From: an uncultured Candidatus Melainabacteria bacterium
Lineage (GTDB): Bacteria; Cyanobacteriota; Vampirovibrionia; Gastranaerophilales; Gastranaerophilaceae
Assembly: GCA_934757255.1 (NCBI GenBank)
Contig: CAKVLL010000039.1
Span: 1 to 15,590, forward strand
Direction: 5' to 3'
DNA length: 15,590 bases
Shown: positions 7,148 to 13,392 of the stretch, piece by piece
Layout of the letters: every line of letters begins with the position of its first letter
Position numbering within the stretch: the stretch's first letter is position 1
Notes under the pieces: generated by a model
What the model was told of the DNA's origin: nothing
Databases searched by the model: none
The model's input: the letters and a program-made list of their open reading frames with translations, nothing else
Made by a program: the position numbers and the translations under genes

Positions 7148-8471
7148 CATCATCCTCGTCATTTGTTCCAATTACACTATAAATCAGATTCACGTGAGAA
7201 GGTTTACTCTCGTTGATTGAAAACGCTTCATCACAGAATTTTTGTGCAATTTTAGTTTTTTCTTCATCATTTGAATATATTGTATAAAGGTTTTCACCTT
7301 TTTTAACAAATTCACCGCTTTTTTTGTTCAGATAAATACCAACGCTCAAATCAATCGGTCTTAAACTATTTTCTCTATTTGCACCAAGCGCTTTAGAGGC
7401 TTGCGCAATATTGAATGCATTTATATATTGAACATAACCGCTTTTTTTCGATTCACATTCTATTTTAAAAGCAGGTAAATCAAATTTGTCATAATCTTCT
7501 AAAACAGAAGTATCACCGCCTTGTGCAACAATAACCTCTCTAAATTTTTCAAGTGCTTTTCCTGAACGTACTAACTCACGCAAATATTTTTCAGCCTCTT
7601 GCCTTGTTTCGTACATGTCTAAAAATACAAGTGCAGAAGATGCAAAATAATAAGTGAGTTCTGCTAAATCTCCTGATTCAATATTCCCTTTCAAGAATTC
7701 AATAGCTTCAATCACCTCCAAAGAATTGCCAATAGCACGCCCTAAAGGTTCTTCCATTGAAGTTACAACTGCAATAATTGATTTATTTAAGTTTTTACCG
7801 ATTTTCACCATTAATTTTGATAAATGAACAGCTTCTTCGGGCGTTTTCATAAATGCTCCGGCACCATATTTTACATCCAAAATCAAATTACTAGCGCCTG
7901 AAGCTATCTTTTTAGAAATAATAGAAGATGCAATTAAAACATCGCTATCCGCAGTGCCTGTTAGGTTTCTTAGAGCTTGTAATTTTTTATCTGCAGGTGC
8001 TAAATCTTCTGCCTGAGATGCTATAACGCAGTTTATTTCTTTAATTTGTTTTACTAAATTTTCTGCGTTTAAGTCTGTTTTTAAGTATGGAATAGATTCC
8101 AATTTATCAACAGTACCCGCTGCATAACCCAATCCTCTATCAGCAAGTTTTGCAATCGGAACACCTGCAGCTGCAAGCAATGGAATCAGCGTTATTGTAA
8201 CTTTATCACCAACACCGCCGGTCGAATGCTTATCAACAATCAAGTTTGAAAGTTCACCAAAATCCACACGATTTCCAGACTCTGCTAAAGCTTCTGTTAA
8301 ATATGCAGTTTCGGCTTCGTTTAAGCCTTTAAAATATACTGCCATCAACCAAGATGCGATTTGAGCTTCGTGTGTAATTTCACCATCTAAAGATTTTACA
8401 ATAAAACGAATTTCATCTTTAGTATGAACTTTTCCATGCTTCTTTTTCTCGATTAGGTCGATTAAATTCAT
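7140..8471 (-). CDS. pdp: Pyrimidine-nucleoside (thymidine) phosphorylase
   Basis: A 443-residue member of the thymidine/pyrimidine-nucleoside phosphorylase family, which splits thymidine, deoxyuridine or uridine with phosphate to base and (deoxy)ribose-1-phosphate. The length is normal. The phosphate loop KHSTGGVGDK (81-90) is intact, and R168, S183 and K187 line up with the pyrimidine-binding Arg, Ser and Lys of E. coli DeoA. ASSIISKK and YGAGAFMK look more like Bacillus-type pyrimidine-nucleoside phosphorylase than DeoA. The family signature usually reading SGRGLGHTGGT is ADRGLGYAAGT here (110-120), losing a phosphate-contact Ser, so activity or specificity may differ. The start codon shares one base with the ompH stop (TAATG), and the 3' end overlaps the FHIPEP-domain gene by 8 nt. 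The company of bamA and ompH is unusual for a nucleoside enzyme. Confidence 0.9.
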   Translation of the reverse strand: MNLIDLIEKKKHGKVHTKDEIRFIVKSLDGEITHEAQIASWLMAVYFKGLNEAETAYLTEALAESGNRVDFGELSNLIVDKHSTGGVGDKVTITLIPLLAAAGVPIAKLADRGLGYAAGTVDKLESIPYLKTDLNAENLVKQIKEINCVIASQAEDLAPADKKLQALRNLTGTADSDVLIASSIISKKIASGASNLILDVKYGAGAFMKTPEEAVHLSKLMVKIGKNLNKSIIAVVTSMEEPLGRAIGNSLEVIEAIEFLKGNIESGDLAELTYYFASSALVFLDMYETRQEAEKYLRELVRSGKALEKFREVIVAQGGDTSVLEDYDKFDLPAFKIECESKKSGYVQYINAFNIAQASKALGANRENSLRPIDLSVGIYLNKKSGEFVKKGENLYTIYSNDEEKTKIAQKFCDEAFSINESKPSHVNLIYSVIGTNDEDDDV

Positions 8472-8920
8472 TATTTTTTAGCACCTTTTAATTTTGCAAT
8501 TACGCTATCAGAAATATCAACACCACCAACAAAAACTCCTCTAACGTCCATTACGGCATCAAGTTTTTGTTCAACCATTACAGCTTTTGCTGCTTCTTTT
8601 ATTTTTGTAAAAACTTCTTGTTCTCTTTTGTTTTTAAGAGTCACATAAGCTGTTTCTTTTGCCTTAAATTCAGCAGCTGTTTTTTCTTCAAAAGTTTGTT
8701 TTTTTAATGGTGTATCTAATGCTTTGTATTCTTTTTCTTTATCAACTAAGAATTGTTGCATTTCTAAACCTTTTGCATCAACTTCTTTAGTAACTTGTTT
8801 TGCATAATCGTAATTATCAATTACTTTCGCGTAATCAATATATCCAACCCCGCCAGCGTTAGCCAATCCTGTAAATGCCATGATAGCTAATGCTACAAGA
8901 CCTAATTTTAAATTCTTCAT
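8471..8920 (-). CDS. OmpH/Skp-family periplasmic chaperone
   Basis: A 149-residue exported protein. The ATG at 8918-8920 is chosen because a perfect AAGGAGG lies 6 nt upstream; an earlier in-frame start (8950) would bury this site. MKNLKLG is followed by a hydrophobic core and ANA (20-22), a classic signal peptidase I site. The mature part begins GGVGYIDYAKVID, as in OmpH/Skp proteins (the VGYVD start), and then forms a long Lys/Glu/Gln-rich helix (about 45-125), the tentacle coiled coil that clasps unfolded outer-membrane proteins. The C-terminal strand DAVMDVRGVFVGG and DISDSVI are typical of the family. It follows bamA by 53 nt, the standard arrangement for outer-membrane assembly. lpxD, which often comes next, is replaced by the phosphorylase. 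Confidence 0.93.
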   Translation of the reverse strand: MKNLKLGLVALAIMAFTGLANAGGVGYIDYAKVIDNYDYAKQVTKEVDAKGLEMQQFLVDKEKEYKALDTPLKKQTFEEKTAAEFKAKETAYVTLKNKREQEVFTKIKEAAKAVMVEQKLDAVMDVRGVFVGGVDISDSVIAKLKGAKK

Positions 8921-8941
8921 ACAAAACCTCCTTGTATCTAT

Positions 8942-8947
8942 ATTATA
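8942..8947 (-). promoter_or_regulatory. Candidate internal -10 upstream of ompH
   Basis: In the 53-nt gap between bamA and ompH the minus strand has a perfect TATAAT (8947-8942) about 20 nt upstream of the ompH start codon. The start would be near 8935, just before the AAGGAGG ribosome site. The -35 is poor. If active, it would allow ompH, the phosphorylase and the FHIPEP-domain gene to be expressed apart from bamA. Confidence 0.35.
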
Positions 8948-8973
8948 CACTATTTTTGTTATTTTATTTAAGT

Positions 8974-10914
8974 TTAGTACATCATATCGCCTACACCAAA
9001 CGTGAAGTAACCGTGAGGAGATCCGTTTGGCCCAGGATTTGTAACTGGGAAGCCATAATCTATTGACAATGGGCCAATACCCGGCATATTTATCTTCAAA
9101 CCAAAACCAGCTGTAATTGCTTGTATCGGTCTATCATACAGTGTGCTTGAAATTGTAGGATCAAATACACGACCTGCGTCAACCCAGAAAGTTAGTCTCA
9201 AATTTTGCAAGAAATTAACTTTCAATCTGTCGACAAATGGTATTGGAGTTGCCAACTCAGCTGAACCCATAATGAATGATGTACCTGTACCTACACCGTT
9301 TACTTTGTAACCTCTAATTGTGTATGGGCCACCTAAACGATAAGCCATAACTTCAGGCATTTGCGAACCATGTATCTTGATACCGCCACGTCCAGTAAAC
9401 GTTAAAGAAGATTTCTTCGCAATTGGTATGAATTTTTTAGCCATACCTGTTAAACGTCCGTTGGTTTTGGCAAAACCATCTAATCCAAATGCTTCTTCAT
9501 ATCTAACAGAAGCCAAAGCACCGTGACGAGGATTTATAGCAGAATCCCTCGAATCGTAAGCTAGCCCTGGAGCCAATCGTAGGAAGAACCCACCTTCTAA
9601 TTGTTTTGCACGATCAGCAATATCTAAGCCATGAGATTTATAAAGACTTTCAATTTTATTAGCATCACCTTCATTTAAGTGAATGTACTCAACACCAGTT
9701 GTAAAAGTTGATGACAAATTTCTGTTATAACGCAATCTGTGCGCAATTGTACCCTCAACTCCGATTCTGCGTTCTACAGCTAACGGTATTTGATAACTAC
9801 CTAAATCCCTAAAATAAATCTTACTCATCAAAGAATTATCAGCATTCAAAAAATGTGGTTCGAAAAAACTCAATTCAGCTTGATAATTCATGTGACTCTT
9901 AATTGAAGAATCACTCATTAAAATACCTGAACCAACCATACCTGATAATGAAACTCTTTGGTTCATACCACGAAAGTTATTATCTGAAATGGCAACAGAC
10001 CCGAAAGCACCCGTAGCAGAATCCAAGCCACCACCAATTGAAACAGAAGCAGTTCTTTGTTCTTTCAATTCAATTGTTACATCAAATTTATCGGGATCGT
10101 CCTCTGAAACTTCAATTGTACGATTTACATCTTTGAAAGCTTGGGTTGAATACAATCTAACTAAATCCTGTTTTACTTGATTTTCGTTATAAACAGTGCC
10201 CGGCTCGGTCATGATGTTACGTTCAATAACATATTCTTTTGTTTTTTCATTACCGGTAATCATAATTTTATTGATTTTACCTTCCGTAATGCTTAAATTG
10301 AGTGTTCCGTCCGGATCATCATAGATAGAATCGATTTTTGAAAGAATATATCCTTTAGAATAGTAGCACTGATTGATTTGTTCCATTGCTTGGTTAATTG
10401 CTGTGATGTTTTGGGGTTTACCCTTCAATGGAAGTAAATACTGCATTATTTCGTCACCGGAAACAACCGTATTACCTTCAATCGTAAAGTCTGTTACAGG
10501 GATATTTTCTTCTAAAATGATTTTTAAAGAAATTGTGCCGTTAGGATTTTTTACAGGAATTGCTTTCATTTTTTCCGTAAAATAACCCAATTTGTAGATT
10601 GTTTTTAAATCCTGTTGCATAAGGTCTTTGTCATACAAATCACCTCTTTGCAACGACATCTTGGATAAAATATATTCAGGTTTAATAATATTAGAACCCA
10701 AAATTTCAATGTCATTGATATATGCTGTATTGCTGTCGTAGGTTGATTCTTCAATATAATCCAGTTCTTGCTGTTCAGCGGAATTCTCTTGTTTATAAGC
10801 GTCAGCAGTAGCTTTATCCACACCTTTAGCATAAGCCAAATTCGGCGACATAATTACGCCTAAAACAAATATTGTTATTAAAATTTTCTTATATAAAACG
10901 GACAACTTAGTCAA
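8974..10914 (-). CDS. bamA: Outer-membrane assembly factor BamA (Omp85), three POTRA domains
   Basis: A 646-residue Omp85 protein that inserts beta-barrel proteins into the outer membrane. It has a signal peptide (hydrophobic 11-26, cleavage near AYA 27-29) and an acidic linker (about 35-63). Three POTRA domains follow (about 64-137, 138-212, 213-287), then the 16-strand barrel (288-646). Barrel hallmarks are DSRDSAINPRHG (454-465), the lid-loop motif GGPYTIRGY (528-536) that carries the invariant RGY/RGF, and a C-terminal strand ending in an aromatic residue. Proteobacterial BamA has five POTRAs; three is the cyanobacterial count. It starts at TTG (10912-10914), supported by GGAG 7 nt upstream; the first in-frame ATG would remove most of the signal peptide. 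It heads the bamA-ompH-phosphorylase-FHIPEP operon. Confidence 0.95.
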   Translation of the reverse strand: MTKLSVLYKKILITIFVLGVIMSPNLAYAKGVDKATADAYKQENSAEQQELDYIEESTYDSNTAYINDIEILGSNIIKPEYILSKMSLQRGDLYDKDLMQQDLKTIYKLGYFTEKMKAIPVKNPNGTISLKIILEENIPVTDFTIEGNTVVSGDEIMQYLLPLKGKPQNITAINQAMEQINQCYYSKGYILSKIDSIYDDPDGTLNLSITEGKINKIMITGNEKTKEYVIERNIMTEPGTVYNENQVKQDLVRLYSTQAFKDVNRTIEVSEDDPDKFDVTIELKEQRTASVSIGGGLDSATGAFGSVAISDNNFRGMNQRVSLSGMVGSGILMSDSSIKSHMNYQAELSFFEPHFLNADNSLMSKIYFRDLGSYQIPLAVERRIGVEGTIAHRLRYNRNLSSTFTTGVEYIHLNEGDANKIESLYKSHGLDIADRAKQLEGGFFLRLAPGLAYDSRDSAINPRHGALASVRYEEAFGLDGFAKTNGRLTGMAKKFIPIAKKSSLTFTGRGGIKIHGSQMPEVMAYRLGGPYTIRGYKVNGVGTGTSFIMGSAELATPIPFVDRLKVNFLQNLRLTFWVDAGRVFDPTISSTLYDRPIQAITAGFGLKINMPGIGPLSIDYGFPVTNPGPNGSPHGYFTFGVGDMMY

Positions 10915-10941
10915 CTATCCACTCCACAGCAATATAATAAT

Positions 10942-10950
10942 ATAATATCA
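10942..10950 (-). promoter_or_regulatory. Candidate extended -10 promoter of bamA
   Basis: The minus strand reads TGATATTAT (TG at 10950-10949, TATTAT at 10947-10942). Transcription would start near 10935, leaving a leader of about 20 nt that contains the GGAG ribosome site. A perfect TATAAT further up at 11006-11001 is an alternative with a leader near 80 nt; it overlaps a + strand TATACT at 11003-11008. Neither has a good -35. Confidence 0.35.
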
Positions 10951-11058
10951 CAAATATCAAAATTTAAAAAAATAAAATGTTACAATTTATTAAAGATTAA
11001 ATTATACTCTTTTTTGTTTACTTGATTTTTACAAACTTTATTTATAAACTAATATAAC

Positions 11059-11080
11059 TTGATATACTAATTGGTATCAA
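11059..11080 (+). promoter_or_regulatory. Extended -10 with overlapping inverted repeat, upstream of the kinase-like gene
   Basis: TGATATACT (TG at 11060-11061, TATACT at 11063-11068) is a good extended -10, placing a start near 11075 and the ATG at 11093. The same bases lie in an inverted repeat: TTGATA (11059-11064), a 10-base gap, then TATCAA (11075-11080). A dyad covering the -10 and start site is the classic position for a repressor, possibly autoregulation, but the repressor is unknown. Confidence 0.35.
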
Positions 11081-11092
11081 TGACATTTATAT

Positions 11093-12100
11093 ATGAACAT
11101 TTACAATTATAACACACTAGCTACAATACAATTAAATAAAAATAATAACACAAAACAACACTCTAACATCACTAATTTTCAGAGTGATATTCCGCATAAG
11201 CAAATAAAAAAACTTAGCGCCAAATACCTAAAGCTGGCAAACAATGACCACAATGAAACTTCTTTTTTTCAAATGGCAGAAGAATATTTCAAAAAACATT
11301 TACTCAGTTTAATTGCCGGAACGGCTGAAGACAAAAATGATACTGGTGATTTATTACATTTATTTCGCCACGAACTTATAAACAACATTACTGCTAAATT
11401 TGAATTGAACATCAATCCATTATTTAAAGATACATTACCAGAAATAGATAATGGAAACAAAAAATTTTCATACTTAATACACCAACAAAAAAAATTCAAA
11501 GAAATCATAATCACAATAAAAGACATGGTTTTGATGTGGAAAAAAATTGAAAATTGGAAGAAACACCCAACTAAACCCGTTCATTTTTCTGAAATTGAAA
11601 AAACGCTTAAAAAAGCCGCTAAATTTGGGAATATATATAATGCAGATATCCAATTTCATTCAAAAATAAATTCAAAAAATTTAATAACTAAAAACGCATT
11701 TGAGCAATACAATATACTTTCTCAAATAATATTAAATGCACTCAAATATTCAGAAGGAAAACCTGTTAAAGTTGAATTTTCAAAAACTCCAGAACACCAA
11801 GCCCTAGGCAAAAATATTTATACTATGACCGTAACAAATAACGGCACAAAACCTATTAGCAATGAAGATATTGACAAAATCCTTGATGGAACAGGACACA
11901 GAACCAATGATAGAAATATAAACGGAACAGGCACGGGTTATACGGAAATTGTTGCAATTTTAAAAAAATATTACTCGAAAGACGCCAAAACAATGAACTT
12001 AATTGAAAAGAACCGAAAATCAGGAGTAAAAGTCACAGTTCCTTACAAATTATCAGAGTATAAAAGCTCATTTAATAAATTAAAACCACACCACTCATAG
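11093..12100 (+). CDS. Soluble histidine-kinase-like protein with atypical G1 box
   Basis: A 335-residue cytoplasmic protein with the core layout of a sensor histidine kinase but no membrane segment or recognisable sensor. LLHLFRHELINNIT (87-100) is an H-box-like segment with H93-E94 and N97. Two helices (about 128-180) could be the dimerisation hairpin. QIILNALKYSEG (211-222) is the N-box with N215. TMTVTNNGTKPIS (244-256) sits where the G1 box (DxG) belongs, with Asn249 in place of the Asp. NGTGTGYTEI (277-286) is the G2 box of the ATP lid. The family assignment is from pattern; kinase activity is uncertain because that Asp normally contacts adenine. It may be a modified kinase, a pseudokinase or an anti-sigma-like ATPase. 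No response regulator is adjacent. No Shine-Dalgarno sequence is visible. It precedes the putative three-gene regulon and is a possible but unproven controller. Confidence 0.7.
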   Translation: MNIYNYNTLATIQLNKNNNTKQHSNITNFQSDIPHKQIKKLSAKYLKLANNDHNETSFFQMAEEYFKKHLLSLIAGTAEDKNDTGDLLHLFRHELINNITAKFELNINPLFKDTLPEIDNGNKKFSYLIHQQKKFKEIIITIKDMVLMWKKIENWKKHPTKPVHFSEIEKTLKKAAKFGNIYNADIQFHSKINSKNLITKNAFEQYNILSQIILNALKYSEGKPVKVEFSKTPEHQALGKNIYTMTVTNNGTKPISNEDIDKILDGTGHRTNDRNINGTGTGYTEIVAILKKYYSKDAKTMNLIEKNRKSGVKVTVPYKLSEYKSSFNKLKPHHS

Positions 12101-12128
12101 TTTATAATTTGAACAAAGCTATAAAATA

Positions 12129-12180
12129 TTACAAATTTGTTACAAAATAGCAATTTTTTCTTCAAATAAAACTTTATATA
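12129..12180 (+). promoter_or_regulatory. Shared promoter element, copy A (225-aa glycine-zipper gene)
   Basis: Two TTACA boxes start at 12129 and 12140 (11 bp apart). GCAATTTTTT lies at 12150-12159 and CTTTATATA at 12172-12180, with 12 nt between these blocks. The start codon is 29 nt further on. From 12136 to 12180 the bases match copy B (13315-13359) at 41 of 45 positions without gaps. TATATA is the likely -10; the GCAATTTT block sits where a -35 belongs but is unlike the usual TTGACA. Confidence 0.65.
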
Positions 12181-12209
12181 AATGTGTGTAGTAAATTTTG
12201 GAGTGTTGT

Positions 12210-12887
12210 ATGACTAATTCATATAATATGAGCAATTATCCTCAAGCAAATTATTATAACCAACCTTATGAGCAACCTCAAAAAAGAAATAATGGAGTTG
12301 GAAGTGTAATTGCAATGTCCACATTAGGTGGTGTTACCGGTGGAACTATTGGATACTTTAAAAACAAATATCCTGTAGACAAAAACGGTCACGCGTCGGA
12401 TACATTTGCAAAAGCAGCGTTTGAAAAACATGTAAACACAAATTTATCAAAAGATGGAAAAAAATTTTTCAAACAAATTAACAATGTCCTAAAAAAAATA
12501 GACAAAATCAAAGATGTAGAAGGTCTAAAAAAATTACTCCAAAATAACAAATTAGTTTTTGATGCAACAGGAGTCTCACTTGATACATATATTAGTTCAT
12601 TAAATTCTGATAACTTTAAAGAAAGCAAAAAAGTATTAAAAACACAAATAGAGCAAAAAAATATGACAAACTATCAAACTTTTAAAAATTTAACAGAAAA
12701 ATGTTGGAACAAAGAAACTAAGAAATTTGTAAAACCGGATGGCGTTAATTCTAAGATTTTTGACATCATTAACAAAACGAAATCAGCCGGACAATGGAAA
12801 AAAGCATTAAAATACGGAGGCGTCACTGCAGGTGTTATGGGAGCTTTAACACTTGGTTATAAAATGCTAACGGCACAAAACAGATAA
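12210..12887 (+). CDS. Glycine-zipper protein with Asn/Tyr/Gln-rich N-terminus, unknown function
   Basis: A 225-residue protein I cannot assign to a family. The ATG at 12210 is chosen because GGAG lies 6 nt upstream; an earlier TTG (12198) falls on that site. Residues 1-28 are rich in Asn, Tyr, Gln and Pro. Residues 29-50 (starting GVGSVIAMSTLGGVTGGTIG) form a hydrophobic glycine-zipper helix. The centre (about 60-195) is Lys-rich and helical, and residues 202-220 (YGGVTAGVMGALTLGYKML) form a second Gly-containing hydrophobic helix. There is no cleavable signal peptide. The layout suggests a membrane-inserting protein, but localisation is unproven. It shares the disordered-tail-plus-glycine-zipper plan and the promoter element with the gene at 13393. 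It follows the kinase-like gene by 109 nt and has its own promoter. Confidence 0.75.
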   Translation: MTNSYNMSNYPQANYYNQPYEQPQKRNNGVGSVIAMSTLGGVTGGTIGYFKNKYPVDKNGHASDTFAKAAFEKHVNTNLSKDGKKFFKQINNVLKKIDKIKDVEGLKKLLQNNKLVFDATGVSLDTYISSLNSDNFKESKKVLKTQIEQKNMTNYQTFKNLTEKCWNKETKKFVKPDGVNSKIFDIINKTKSAGQWKKALKYGGVTAGVMGALTLGYKMLTAQNR

Positions 12888-12932
12888 TTTTTTGAAGCGT
12901 ACTTCTATTAAACAAATTAATTTTATCAAATC

Positions 12933-13178
12933 TTATTTAACTAAAGTAGCGATAAATCTGATAGAATCATCTGCTAATTCTTTTACAAAATCTTTAGCGA
13001 TTTTAGAAAGAGGTCTGTTGTCGATTTTGTCGAAAATAGCATAAATTGGGTCGCCACCATTATTAAATCTCATTTGTCTGTCTTGTTTATTCAAATAATA
13101 ACAGTGAAAATCTGCAGGAATTTCTAATGTTCCAATCGGTTTTTTATTTCTTTCAATTGCGTCATAAGTTGCTGTCAT
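12933..13178 (-). CDS. Unknown 81-residue protein
   Basis: The frame is open from 13259, but the start is placed at the ATG at 13176-13178. A weak AGAGAG ribosome site precedes it, and the shared promoter element (copy C) would otherwise lie inside the coding sequence. The product begins MTATYDAIERNKKPIGTLEI and is a small mixed alpha/beta-looking protein without signal peptide, membrane segment or Cys motif. A central segment (DRQMRFNNGGDPIYAIFDKI, about 34-53) is followed by a helix (about 58-72). I do not recognise a family. It is convergent with the 225-aa gene and divergent from the 444-aa gene, and its promoter matches theirs, so it is probably expressed under the same conditions. Confidence 0.65.
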   Translation of the reverse strand: MTATYDAIERNKKPIGTLEIPADFHCYYLNKQDRQMRFNNGGDPIYAIFDKIDNRPLSKIAKDFVKELADDSIRFIATLVK

Positions 13179-13213
13179 AATTTTCACTCTCTCTTTTGAA
13201 TATCGCTTACATA

Positions 13214-13275
13214 TATATAAAGTATATGAGATAGAAAAAATTGCCTTTTTTATTCGCATTTGTAAAGAAATGTAA
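13214..13275 (-). promoter_or_regulatory. Shared promoter element, copy C (81-aa gene)
   Basis: On the minus strand there are TTACA boxes at 13275-13271 and 13265-13261 (10 bp apart). They are followed by GCAATTTTTT at 13244-13235, a 12-nt spacer and CTTTATATA at 13222-13214. The start codon is 35 nt further on. The gap from the inner TTACA to GCAA is 16 nt, against 5 nt in copies A and B, so the boxes are shifted by 11 bp, about one helical turn, keeping the same face of the DNA. Confidence 0.55.
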
Positions 13276-13308
13276 AGATGAGTTTTATAATTTTGCCTCG
13301 AAACTTTG

Positions 13309-13359
13309 TTACATTTTGTTACAAAAGAGCAATTTTTACTATAAATAAAACTTTATATA
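13309..13359 (+). promoter_or_regulatory. Shared promoter element, copy B (444-aa glycine-zipper gene)
   Basis: TTACA boxes at 13309-13313 and 13319-13323 lie in a 10-bp tandem repeat (TTTGTTACAT then TTTGTTACAA). GCAATTTTTA is at 13329-13338, then 12 nt, then CTTTATATA at 13351-13359. The ATG is 33 nt further on. TTTGT-T-ACAAA in the inner box is also a small dyad. Copies B and C are back to back, so all four of their TTACA boxes lie within 63 bp. Confidence 0.65.
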
Positions 13360-13392
13360 TATAAGGTTAGATTTATAAAGGTAGAAAAGGTT

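Noticed and set aside
12198..12209. An upstream TTG start for the 225-aa protein
   Set aside because: It overlaps the GGAG ribosome site that properly serves the ATG at 12210.
12888..12910. GAAG-CGTA-CTTC as a bidirectional terminator between convergent genes
   Set aside because: The stem is only 4 bp, and the T-run precedes rather than follows it for the + strand gene.
13179..13259. An N-terminal extension of the 81-aa protein to an ATG at 13259
   Set aside because: It would place the shared promoter element inside the coding sequence and has no ribosome site.
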